In this document: in pieces, positions 8,866 through 17,656 of the stretch
How the letters are laid out: every line of letters begins with the position of its first letter
Position numbering within the stretch: position 1 is the stretch's first letter
Assembly: GCA_000310025.1 (NCBI GenBank)
Contig: FN649743.1
Coordinates: 3,712,005 to 3,737,346 of the forward strand
Reading direction: 5' to 3'
DNA: 25,342 nt
DNA from: Ectocarpus siliculosus
Lineage: Eukaryota; Sar; Phaeophyceae; Ectocarpales; Ectocarpaceae
Made by a program: the position numbers and the translations under genes
The notes under the pieces: generated by a model
Database searches by the model: none
What the model was told of the DNA's origin: nothing
What the model saw: the letters and a program-made list of their open reading frames with translations, nothing else

Positions 8866-8912
8866 ATGGTCAACAAGAACGCCTCGGACGAGGTCTTCGA
8901 CGGGAGTTACAG
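8866..8912 (+). CDS. Candidate upstream exon of the 9.4-10.0 kb gene
   Basis: The frame MVNKNASDEVFDGSY has strongly GC-biased third positions, unlike its surroundings. A donor TACAG|GTACCG at 8912/8913 leaves phase 2, which fits the phase needed at 9416. The open frame also extends upstream to acceptor-like TAG/CAG at 8832-8835, so it could be an internal exon. It also extends downstream to about 8945, where another donor (AGA|GTATTG) exists. Start and end are therefore tentative. Confidence 0.4.
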
Positions 8913-9415
8913 GTACCGCACGACCGTGTCACGCTGGTCCGACTGGCTCAGAGTATTGGTTGGGATACTATTGCGGCAGCTCGGAAACGTTATCCCAACA
9001 GCAGTAGGAACGAATGAATGCGTCATAAAAGGGGGGTTTGAGGGCGCCGATGACACCTTCTCGCCGACACGAGCGGAGTGTCTCACCGGGCGATGCTGTA
9101 TCACCCCCCGTATTCTCACTGCCAGAAATATCCAAGTGATCAAGCACAATCGGCCACACAAGGGCATCAAGCTGCATGCTAGTGGTTTGTGCGACCCGTG
9201 CCCACACGCATGTAGATTGCCTCATTTCTTTTGCGACCTATGTGTCACGCCGGTCCGATACGGTTTATGTCGTTGATTTGTCTTTTGTAAATACGCGTCC
9301 TTTCGCAGATAATTAAACCGTTCCTTTTTACTGAATCCTCTTCACACGAAAAAATATGAACATCCGTGCATCCTTACTCCAACGGCGTTCTTTCTTGCCG
9401 TACGCACGCAAAAAG

Positions 9416-10001
9416 TCCACCACCGTCGGACCCGCGCTTCTCCACCGTCACGAGGATGGAGCTCACCAAGTCCGTGCATACCCCGGGCTACGCCATCCGG
9501 CGGCCGAAGGAGGGCTTCGACCGCCTCAACGCAAACCGCACCAACTACTCGCTCGGCCAGCACCCGACGACGGAGCTGAAGACCGCCACGGCGGAGCTCC
9601 AGATGAAGCATCCTCGCGACCAGCCCCGCGTGGACCAGCCCGCTGTGGGGGGATCGACGCTCCGGGACGGGTCCTACCGCCTCGACACGTCCGCGAGGGA
9701 CAGCGTTCGGCGCGGGGGCGGCGGCGGAGAGGGGGTGCTCGGGGTGCGGTTCGATGTGATCAACGGGCGGGAGGACGAGGGCGCTAGGGGGAAGGTCGCC
9801 ATGCGAACGGGGCCGCGGCGGACGCTGAACAACGCGGAGAAGGAGGTGCTTCATCCGACGGACGGGTGGGGGGACGTTCCCGGGGGGATGTACGTCGACA
9901 TCTTGACGGGGAAGGACAGGCGGAAGTTCGACGTGCCAGAGCGAGGGGCTGGGGCTCCCGTCAGGAGTGATACCGTTTCGGGGAGGACGCGCCCTTGGTA
10001 G
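9416..10001 (+). CDS. Unidentified small basic protein, terminal exon
   Basis: This is a clear coding exon. The frame is open from before 9416 to the stop at 9999-10001, with strong GC preference at third positions. If read from its own ATG at 9456 it gives 181 residues. If joined to 8866-8912 through an AAAAG acceptor at 9415 it gives about 210. Visible blocks are KSVHTPGYAIRRPKEGFDRL, NRTNYSLGQHPTTELKTA, MKHPRDQPRVDQP and PTDGWGDVPGGMYVDILTG. It is rich in charged residues and Pro/Gly, with a Gly-rich spacer near residue 90, and has no signal peptide or membrane segment. I do not recognise the family. The repeated short Pro/Gly/Arg turns are reminiscent of cytoskeletal or axonemal accessory proteins, but that is only an impression. 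Confidence 0.75.
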
Positions 10002-10684
10002 TACCAGCGGCAATTTGAACCAATGTGTGGATTTTGATACCCGTATCTGGTGGTGAAACTTCGTGTTCCGACTGTTGACATTCCATGATTGGGTGAATGC
10101 AGACACCGATAGAGTGGGGGAGAGGGAGAAGGTTCAGTGCAAACCGCAGTTGTCGAATGAAGGGTTGTCATGATATTTTTGAGTCGAAAAACGTTCTGTT
10201 TTTTCTGAATCATACTTTCTGCTCTGAGGCAAGAAACTTAATGAAAATCCGGAGAGCACCATAGTATCTTTCTCGGTCTTAAGAACAGTATTCATCGTGG
10301 GATGTCTCATCTCGGTCGGGACACAAGCACACATGGCCAAAGTCAAACACATGTTAACGCGTGTAACACAACACTACACAGGGGAAACAAAAAACACAGT
10401 ATAGCAAGGTGCCCCCCACCAACATCTGATGAAGCAACTCTGTTGACAACGAAAGACCTGAATGCATATACTTACACGGTCCAAACCCTATCTAACGTTA
10501 GCAGGCTGACCTCGAGAATGCCATACCCTCGAGTTCGCAATCAACCTCCCCTCCGTTTCGCAGCGAACTTCCACCTACCGTCGTTTGCAGCAGGCAACAT
10601 TACCTTGCGGTATGTATCGCAGCCTTTTCTGTTCACTCAACCTATCGAAAAAACACCCTACCTTATGTACCACATTTTCCTACT
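10002..10684. other. Convergent 3' intergenic region
   Basis: About 680 bases lie between the plus-strand stop at 10001 and the minus-strand stop at 10685, so both 3' UTRs must fit here. The sequence is AT-richer than the flanking exons. No canonical AATAAA was seen on either strand, and no RNA gene. Confidence 0.5.
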
Positions 10685-13600
10685 CTATCCTAGCACAGAC
10701 TTGATCGTGGCCGTCTCGACCCAAAACTCCGCACATGCCTGCCTAAAGCTTAGCATGGTCTCGTAGGCCCCCTTCCCGGTGCGCTCCATCGCCCACGCCA
10801 TTGCGACGGCACCTGCCTCGCCGCCGCACCCGCCGCCTACGCCGGCAAAAAGCACCCTCGGCCCGGTGGCAAACTCCGCCACGTCCCGAACCAATCTCGC
10901 CGCACTCGAGGGGGGCGAAGCCCCGCCGGTTTCCTCCCGACTTCGGTCCTTCTCCGTGCGGACGGAGACGCTCAGAATTCGAGATTTTTTTCCCGGCGTT
11001 CGGGAGTCTGACTGCTGCTGCTTAGACGTGGCCGGGTTGCCGTAGGTGGTGTTGACGCATACGATGTGGCTGATGCCGAGGGCCGGAAGAATGATCCCCA
11101 GGGGGGCCATCTCGTCTACCGCCAAGGCTGACGTCCCCCCCGCGGCCGCCCCCACGCAACAATCTCGCCACACTGTGGTGTTGCAGCACACCATGGTTTC
11201 CGAGCCCAGCTGCTGCCGCGCCGGACAAGCTGCTAGATTCTCGCCCTTACCTCTGATGCAGTCGCCGCCGCCGCCGCCGCCGCCGTCGGTTGGACCGTTA
11301 AGGGCCAGGAGGAACGCGCCGGTCCCCAACCGGTGCAAGCATCCGTCGCACCCTAGAACGCCCGACTGCTGTTTTGCGGCGAAGCTCCGGAGCGCGCCGA
11401 CGGTCGTGGACGGGTGGAACGGTGCCCGTCCTGCCGCCGCTTCTGTCGTCGCCTGTCCTCCGGACCCCCTTCCGCTGTGTGCTACGACCTCTGTCTGATG
11501 TTCCACCTGCGAGTGTTCCCCGCCGGGTGAGTCTCCTTGTCCACGAGGCATGCTGTGTGTGTTGGCATCGGGCGAACCCAGAGATGTGGCGGATTGATTC
11601 TTGGTCTTTGGTCGGGTTATTGTCGTCGGTGGATGCTTCTCGCTCCCGACGGGGAGGCTAGACACGACCGCCGTCAGCGCTTCGTCAACAACGCTCACCA
11701 CTCGGAGGGCGCTCGGTCGCTTGGCGGGGTTACGCACCAACATCGCCTCTAGGAGAGTCTTCACCGCCTTGGCGCAGCCGAGAGCGGCGAACGGGCACAG
11801 GCTCAGTGGTGGTGGCAACGGGGGTACCGACGCACCCTCAGCCACAGGAACCGTCCCGTTGCCAGCTCCGCCAACCACTTCGCCCGCCGTCAGGGTCACG
11901 AAAAACTCAGACCATTGCAGGTCTCTGAACAGGGGCTGCATAGAGAGCAGCTCGTACAGTAGACACCCAAGCGACCAAACGTCAGATGCGGTGGTGATTC
12001 CCCCAGCCGACTCTCCTCGGTCGGCACCCACAGCGGGGTCCGCGCTTGAAGGTCCACCACCACCGGTGCCGCCACCGCGTCCCGACAGGAGAACCATCTC
12101 CGGACTCTGGATACGTTCGGTTCCACGTGAACCACGCACGTCAAAAAAGAATTCATCGCCATTTGTGGCCGAGCCCGGGTCTGGCCCCGCAGCCGCAGGG
12201 AAGGCGTCGGTTGCCTTTGGCGGGCACCTCCGCCGCCGCCCGACGATCGCCTCCCCGAAGTCGGTTACGCAGACGGACGGCACTATATCCTGCTCCATCG
12301 CCAAGACGGTTCTGAGCCCTGCCGCTGTTGGCGAAGAGGTAAGGCACTCGTGGTACTCAGTCCTGCTGCTCCCGCCGCGAACGAGGACATTGTCGCACTT
12401 GAGGTCAAAATGGATGACACCCCTCGCCGCCATCGCACCCACGGCGGCGACGATTTGCCGGAAAACGGCGAGGTAGAGGGCTACCTCTGCGTCAGAACGA
12501 GGCCCACACGGAGACGTGCTTAGATCGTCTTTGTCGTTGTCGCTGCGCGCGGACCGCCAGTCGTTCAGGCTGCAAGCGCACCTTTCTAGGACCAAGACGT
12601 ATGACGTGGGTGTAACGCCGAAGTCGTAGAGGCGGCACACGCCGGGGACGTCGGCGAGAGCGCGAAGCGCGAGGGCCTCCAAGAAAACGTTCTGGCCCAC
12701 AGCGTCGTCCAAGTCGTCCCTTCCTATCACCTTCAAAGCAACCTCGCCCTGTTCGCGGCCACTCTTCGACCGTCGCGGCGGGACGCTCAACGAGGACTCT
12801 GCCAGCCTTGTTGGTGATTCCAGTCCATCTTCCTTTCCGGCAGAGGAAGGTGTGGAGGATGCTTGTGCTGACGCTAGATGGTACCGACCACCACCAAGCG
12901 GAAGAGGACACTCGGATACGATGACCCCGCCAAACCTTCCTGCCCCGATGTGATCCCCGTCGAGAGAGTAGCTCTGCGCGTCGAACAGCGCGGTGCAGAC
13001 TAGCTTCGCTAACACCGCCACCTCTGGGTGCCACTGCGACCTCAAGCTCGGAACGATGTGGGCGTTTCGATCGCTGTCAAAGAACGCTCTCAGCGAAGCA
13101 ATCTCCACCGACCCCCTGGCCGACGTCGGCGGCAAGATGTGCTCCCACGCCGGCGAATTGCCGTGGCCGCTCGGCGCAGTGGCCATGCACAGAAGAAGTT
13201 CGACGGCGTAGCGTTGGATCACGCTCAGATCGTTCTCGTAGTTGACTCGAGGCAAGACCTGATTGTTTTTGTCGTCGTCTCGCAGCCGCACTGCTTCCTC
13301 CTCCGACATTCTCTTCGCCCCTTGTGGGTGGCCCCCTGCCCCCGCGTCGCGCTCATTGTCCGTTTCGACTTTATGTCTCCTGCATTGGGGAAGCTGTCGT
13401 GGTGAGCGAGAATTTCCCGCCTCCGGCAATGGAACTCCTTTTTCCGGCCTCTCCTCCTCCTCCTCTCCTTCCTCTTCTTCTTCATCTTCATCTGACGACG
13501 ATTCTCCGTCGTTTTTGAGCAGCCCCGTGATCTCGCGTTCCGTGACTCTGCCACCGCTGTCCGCCATCGGGGGGCGGGTGTCGGATAGCACGGAAGCGCT

Positions 13601-16600
13601 GCGTACCATGCTGAAACCTCGCGACGACGAGCCGCCGCCGCCGATAGCGGAAGGCCGGTCGGTGAACAAGGGCGGGCGTAGAACTCGCGAGCTCCGCCCG
13701 CTCGGGAACACCGCTGTGGACAGCGACGCCTCGGAGCGCGAACCTGCCGCGCCCCTAACCGTGTCTAGAATGCGCGCCCCCCCCGTTGTAGGGGTGGATA
13801 GCGACGAGCCGGGGCCGAGCTGTGACGAAGAAACCCTCGTCCGAAACACCGGGGACTGAAGGTCTATCCTGGGCACCACGGACATCGAAGCGGCGGAATC
13901 GGCAGCGACGGACGGGCGTCCGTTGTTGCTGACCGCACTCGCGTCGTCCAACACGCTTTGTATTACGAAGTACGCGTCGTCGTCTTCGCTGTCGGCCTCG
14001 GCAGCACCAATGCCGCCGTCATCAGCAGCGATCGCTGTCGCAGGAACGTCGCCCCCCCCCTCAAACATGGTGGCCACGGTGGCATCCCCGCCCGCCCATG
14101 CACTTCTGCGGGCTCCACTTTCAACGGGCGCGTTTCGATTACCGTGTGACGAACACTCTTTTCCCGCTACGGCGTCAGACCGCTTGGTTTGGGTGGCAGG
14201 CGGAGGTATCACGCTGTTCGTGACATCTGAAGTCGGCCTGGAAGACACCCTCGGCTTTGACTGTTCTTTTGTCGTCGCCAGCTGGTGTCCACCTTTCTGC
14301 GTGGCACTAGCGGCCGTCCCCCCTCCCGCGGGCCTTGGGAGTGTCGAACGCGATCGACCCTTGACCCTCTCGGTGTCCCTTTTCCGGCTAGGGCGCAACT
14401 CTGCGGGATCCTTTCTGATCTCTTCGTCGCCGTCGTCGAAGCAGACGTGCACGGTGCCATCATCCCCGTTCATGCCCGCAACCCGCCCCGGAAACCACCT
14501 CGGCCTCCCGCGTTTCACGGACACGAGGCCGTCAACCCTATCCCCCACCGACAAAGAAGTCGTGGCATTCTCCGCGACGGCGCTACTGGAGCTGGCGCCA
14601 CAAGTTTCCGCGGTATCTGTTTTCGCGACTTGGTGGGTCGGAGAGGTGATGCCTGACCCGTTTACGGAAGACAGGTGCTCGGCGGACGGGCTGCGTGACA
14701 GGGAGCTTCGCGACGTCACTGTTGCGTCACAGCACGATGAATTCTCCACTGACCCGTGGACGGGTCTAGGTGATTTTTTTGTGGTGCCTGCCGCGTCGCC
14801 ACCCACTCCAAGGACGCGTTCTACTAAGAACGGTGCCACGCGGCAGTCGTCGAGCCGCTTCCGGACCGCCGCGTCCTGCACTGCTGCGAGCTCGACCAGC
14901 GCTTCGAGATGAAGGCGACAAAGAAGGACACTGCCCCGCCGCCTCGCGGCGGTGCCCTCCTGCTCTGTCTTTGGCTCATTCCGCGCCGCGCACGCAGCTT
15001 GACGCACCCGCTCGCTCGGCGGGGCCTCGTGGCTACCTTCAGGCTGAGATTGTCCGAGCAAGGCCTCACATTCTTTACGGAAACGCGAAAAGAGTGGGTC
15101 CACGAAAGCTTCTAGGCGCACCAGATCTTGCTCCTCGCGACTGGGGGTTCTCCCGTAAAGGGAGAAGTATGCAGCGCTCAGCCGCACAGCCGCCGCCGCC
15201 GCCAAACACGGGGAAGGGATCGGGCTGCCTACGTCAGGCTGTTTGGTTGGAACGGTTGCCGATGTGTCTGTCGCCTCTTCGATACTGGACCCGCTCTGAA
15301 GAGGTGTGGTCATCATCTTCAGGATTAGTCCGTCAGGTCGAAAAATGGGGGCCATTTCCCTTGCGACTAGAGCAGCAGCTTTTGATATTTCTTTTTCGTC
15401 CTTGTCCACCCTCTCTGGTACCGCCGAATCTGAGGTTTCTTGCAGGGTCTCCAGCAAAGTTCCAGCTCTGCGCACAATAGCTGCAGAACTCCCGAGCAGA
15501 GAAAACAGTAGCTCGTCCATAACATCTCCACCCCCAGTCAGTCTTCTTTCCAGGGCTTGAGCCCCTTCGAGCAGGGTGTGACCACCATGTGCTTGTCGCC
15601 AGTGTTGTCCTGCTTCGGCCCCCACCCCCTGTGAGGCATCTCCGTCTTCGGTAGATGTCACCGATATCAACTGGTTAAGCAGCTCCACTAGCACCGGGAC
15701 AATCGCGCCTTCACCGTCACGACGAGAAGCAGCCGAGCCGAGCGTGAGTGCCGCCCAGGCTGGGTTCTCGCCCCAAGCTACCGGTTGCCTCACAAGGACA
15801 ACCACCAACCTGGCCAGGTCAACAGCGGCCGGAGCGGTTAGCAGCAGCGACTCTTCCGCGTGCCCACTGCATCTTTGTGCCATCTCTGCAGAATCTTCCT
15901 GAACCTCGTGGTTGTCGTCGGACCGCCCGATATCGTAGCTCGCACCCGAAGAACATGTGCAGCGGAGGCCACGCTGTAGCATCTCGAAGGCGCGGCCGCA
16001 AAACCGTAAGGCATCGACACTTTGTTCCGCGGAAAGCACGGACCGCCACTCGCTGTTGAAGGCACCAGCGGCGAGTACCCTCCGGAGGAACAAACGGGTC
16101 ATCCACCCGCACTCCAAGCCCAGCCTGCACGCGTTGTGCACATGGCTTCGGTGTGACTGGGATGTCATCTCTTCGCCACACTCGTCGTGGTCAGTTCGTT
16201 GACACTGTACCCGTAGCACCGACAACCGGCGGTCCAGGTGGACCTCTCCCGCTCGTGACAGCAGCGCGATCCCGACGTTATCGAGCTCAAGCGGCCAAAC
16301 TGAGGGCTCACGCCGGGTATCGTGAGGACCGGCGTCGATCCTCCTGGCGTGGCCCACCACCGCCGGCTTGCTGCCACAGGTGGTAGTCACAGGTGCCGTT
16401 GCCCAAGCGTTGCCGTCGGTCCACGACAACGCTCCTACAAACGAGAGAACTTCCAGAGCGGCAACAAGTCTGTCTTCGGGATCACGCTCGGCCGGCGTCG
16501 ACGGGAGAAGGGACAGCAACATCTTCGCGATCGCAACCGCGGCCCCGAACACATGTGCGGTGGCCTGGCGCTTCTGCTGCGCCCGTGACGGCCGAGACAG

Positions 16601-17656
16601 CGGCGCAAATACCAGTGCCGAACCACGAGCCAAATCGACAACCAAAGTCACCGGGGAGTCATACGTCGGCAGCGCACGCAGGCTCCCGTGGTCCACTCTA
16701 TCCGAGTTCTCAACAGCCGGTGGGTGGTTTTGCGAACGGACGCCGTCGGAAGGCCCCTCGAAAGTGTCGCCGGTGATGGCGGTAGCAGATGGCGTGGATC
16801 CCGGTCTACAGTCCGGGGTGCGGTCGACCTGCTCAAGGGCGCCATTTTGCGTTGCTTGGTGAGGGCTGTGCCTGGCAGAGTATCCGCGACCGCCATCTAC
16901 TACCGGAGGCGATAACACCAGATACCCACCTCCAGGCTCTGTGCTGTGCTCGGCATACCCAGGAGCGGGAGACTGTTTGGGCGACGCCGGTGACGCGCGG
17001 GGGGAAACCCGGGCGAAGGTGGTGCCGGAAGTGCATGGGCTATCTCGATCGACGGCCACACTTGTAGCTTCTGCCGCCGTTCTCGTCACCGGGAGTTCCT
17101 CGAGAGACAAGCGAGGCATTTCTTTCCTGACACTGACATATCCTCCGCCGTGCGTCGCCGGCACGACGGTGTCTGCCGTGTCAGAATTGTGAAGGAGATT
17201 GCCATCATCATCCTCAATGATGCCGGATCCGTCAGTTTTGCCCGGTGCTTGCTCCACCGCCGGTGGAATACTGCCACCGCCGCTAGCCGCCCTCGTCCCT
17301 ACCACCACACCACCACCACCTCCCAAACACATTTCATCTCCACTAGCACCACAACGTTCACCATCGCCGCCACCATCACTTCCTCCACTACCCACTTCTT
17401 CTCCGCCACGCCCGTCATCACCGCGGACAGGGTCCCTGTCATTCGACAACAAAGGCTGGGGCAACGGCAGCGGCAGCGGGCAAGACGCCGCCGCATCCAC
17501 ATCAGTCACGACGGTAGGCGAAACACTTCGAACGGTCGGACACCCGGTCGAGGCTGTCCAGTCTCTCTGGGTTGTGCGACCAGTGCGCAAGGAGCACCCG
17601 CTGCCATGGCGAGCGGAGGCCCGGCTTGTTGCCCCCCGTGCGCTCAAGAACGTAGG
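10685..17656 (-). CDS. Giant kinase gene, last exon: Tudor-like, kinase and pseudophosphatase-like domains
   Basis: This is a 6,972-base uninterrupted exon from a CACGCAG acceptor to TAG at 10687-10685. Residues are numbered from the TTG at 17647. Helical blocks lie around 360-720. A Tudor-like segment is at about 1030-1088 (VGDRVDGL, PRWFPGRVAGM, DGTVHVCFDDGDEE). A run of Asp/Glu is near 1385. The kinase domain is about 1560-1990: glycine loop GAGRFGGV, VALK lysine K1639, helix-C glutamate in NVFLEAL, HFDLKCDN with D1748 and N1753, DFGEA with D1796, SPE with E1850, DVWSLG with D1889 and the late arginine R1977. HFD replaces HRD, so this is a non-RD kinase, yet all catalytic residues are present. 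After about 2160 the text follows a DSP fold but lacks its cysteine. Confidence 0.85.
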   Translation of the reverse strand, partial: PTFLSARGATSRASARHGSGCSLRTGRTTQRDWTASTGCPTVRSVSPTVVTDVDAAASCPLPLPLPQPLLSNDRDPVRGDDGRGGEEVGSGGSDGGGDGERCGASGDEMCLGGGGGVVVGTRAASGGGSIPPAVEQAPGKTDGSGIIEDDDGNLLHNSDTADTVVPATHGGGYVSVRKEMPRLSLEELPVTRTAAEATSVAVDRDSPCTSGTTFARVSPRASPASPKQSPAPGYAEHSTEPGGGYLVLSPPVVDGGRGYSARHSPHQATQNGALEQVDRTPDCRPGSTPSATAITGDTFEGPSDGVRSQNHPPAVENSDRVDHGSLRALPTYDSPVTLVVDLARGSALVFAPLSRPSRAQQKRQATAHVFGAAVAIAKMLLSLLPSTPAERDPEDRLVAALEVLSFVGALSWTDGNAWATAPVTTTCGSKPAVVGHARRIDAGPHDTRREPSVWPLELDNVGIALLSRAGEVHLDRRLSVLRVQCQRTDHDECGEEMTSQSHRSHVHNACRLGLECGWMTRLFLRRVLAAGAFNSEWRSVLSAEQSVDALRFCGRAFEMLQRGLRCTCSSGASYDIGRSDDNHEVQEDSAEMAQRCSGHAEESLLLTAPAAVDLARLVVVLVRQPVAWGENPAWAALTLGSAASRRDGEGAIVPVLVELLNQLISVTSTEDGDASQGVGAEAGQHWRQAHGGHTLLEGAQALERRLTGGGDVMDELLFSLLGSSAAIVRRAGTLLETLQETSDSAVPERVDKDEKEISKAAALVAREMAPIFRPDGLILKMMTTPLQSGSSIEEATDTSATVPTKQPDVGSPIPSPCLAAAAAVRLSAAYFSLYGRTPSREEQDLVRLEAFVDPLFSRFRKECEALLGQSQPEGSHEAPPSERVRQAACAARNEPKTEQEGTAARRRGSVLLCRLHLEALVELAAVQDAAVRKRLDDCRVAPFLVERVLGVGGDAAGTTKKSPRPVHGSVENSSCCDATVTSRSSLSRSPSAEHLSSVNGSGITSPTHQVAKTDTAETCGASSSSAVAENATTSLSVGDRVDGLVSVKRGRPRWFPGRVAGMNGDDGTVHVCFDDGDEEIRKDPAELRPSRKRDTERVKGRSRSTLPRPAGGGTAASATQKGGHQLATTKEQSKPRVSSRPTSDVTNSVIPPPATQTKRSDAVAGKECSSHGNRNAPVESGARRSAWAGGDATVATMFEGGGDVPATAIAADDGGIGAAEADSEDDDAYFVIQSVLDDASAVSNNGRPSVAADSAASMSVVPRIDLQSPVFRTRVSSSQLGPGSSLSTPTTGGARILDTVRGAAGSRSEASLSTAVFPSGRSSRVLRPPLFTDRPSAIGGGGSSSRGFSMVRSASVLSDTRPPMADSGGRVTEREITGLLKNDGESSSDEDEEEEEGEEEEERPEKGVPLPEAGNSRSPRQLPQCRRHKVETDNERDAGAGGHPQGAKRMSEEEAVRLRDDDKNNQVLPRVNYENDLSVIQRYAVELLLCMATAPSGHGNSPAWEHILPPTSARGSVEIASLRAFFDSDRNAHIVPSLRSQWHPEVAVLAKLVCTALFDAQSYSLDGDHIGAGRFGGVIVSECPLPLGGGRYHLASAQASSTPSSAGKEDGLESPTRLAESSLSVPPRRSKSGREQGEVALKVIGRDDLDDAVGQNVFLEALALRALADVPGVCRLYDFGVTPTSYVLVLERCACSLNDWRSARSDNDKDDLSTSPCGPRSDAEVALYLAVFRQIVAAVGAMAARGVIHFDLKCDNVLVRGGSSRTEYHECLTSSPTAAGLRTVLAMEQDIVPSVCVTDFGEAIVGRRRRCPPKATDAFPAAAGPDPGSATNGDEFFFDVRGSRGTERIQSPEMVLLSGRGGGTGGGGPSSADPAVGADRGESAGGITTASDVWSLGCLLYELLSMQPLFRDLQWSEFFVTLTAGEVVGGAGNGTVPVAEGASVPPLPPPLSLCPFAALGCAKAVKTLLEAMLVRNPAKRPSALRVVSVVDEALTAVVSSLPVGSEKHPPTTITRPKTKNQSATSLGSPDANTHSMPRGQGDSPGGEHSQVEHQTEVVAHSGRGSGGQATTEAAAGRAPFHPSTTVGALRSFAAKQQSGVLGCDGCLHRLGTGAFLLALNGPTDGGGGGGGDCIRGKGENLAACPARQQLGSETMVCCNTTVWRDCCVGAAAGGTSALAVDEMAPLGIILPALGISHIVCVNTTYGNPATSKQQQSDSRTPGKKSRILSVSVRTEKDRSREETGGASPPSSAARLVRDVAEFATGPRVLFAGVGGGCGGEAGAVAMAWAMERTGKGAYETMLSFRQACAEFWVETATIKSVLG

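Noticed and set aside
9342-10106. Minus-strand 254-codon frame opposite the 9.4-10.0 kb exon
   Set aside because: Pro/Arg/His-rich antisense translation; the plus frame has the coding-type third-position bias.
13923-14912. Long plus-strand frames opposite the giant kinase exon (also 11601-12476 and 13263-13859)
   Set aside because: They are antisense shadows of a GC-rich coding exon. The minus frame has kinase motifs and runs 2,320 codons; the plus frames show only Ser/Pro/Ala low complexity.
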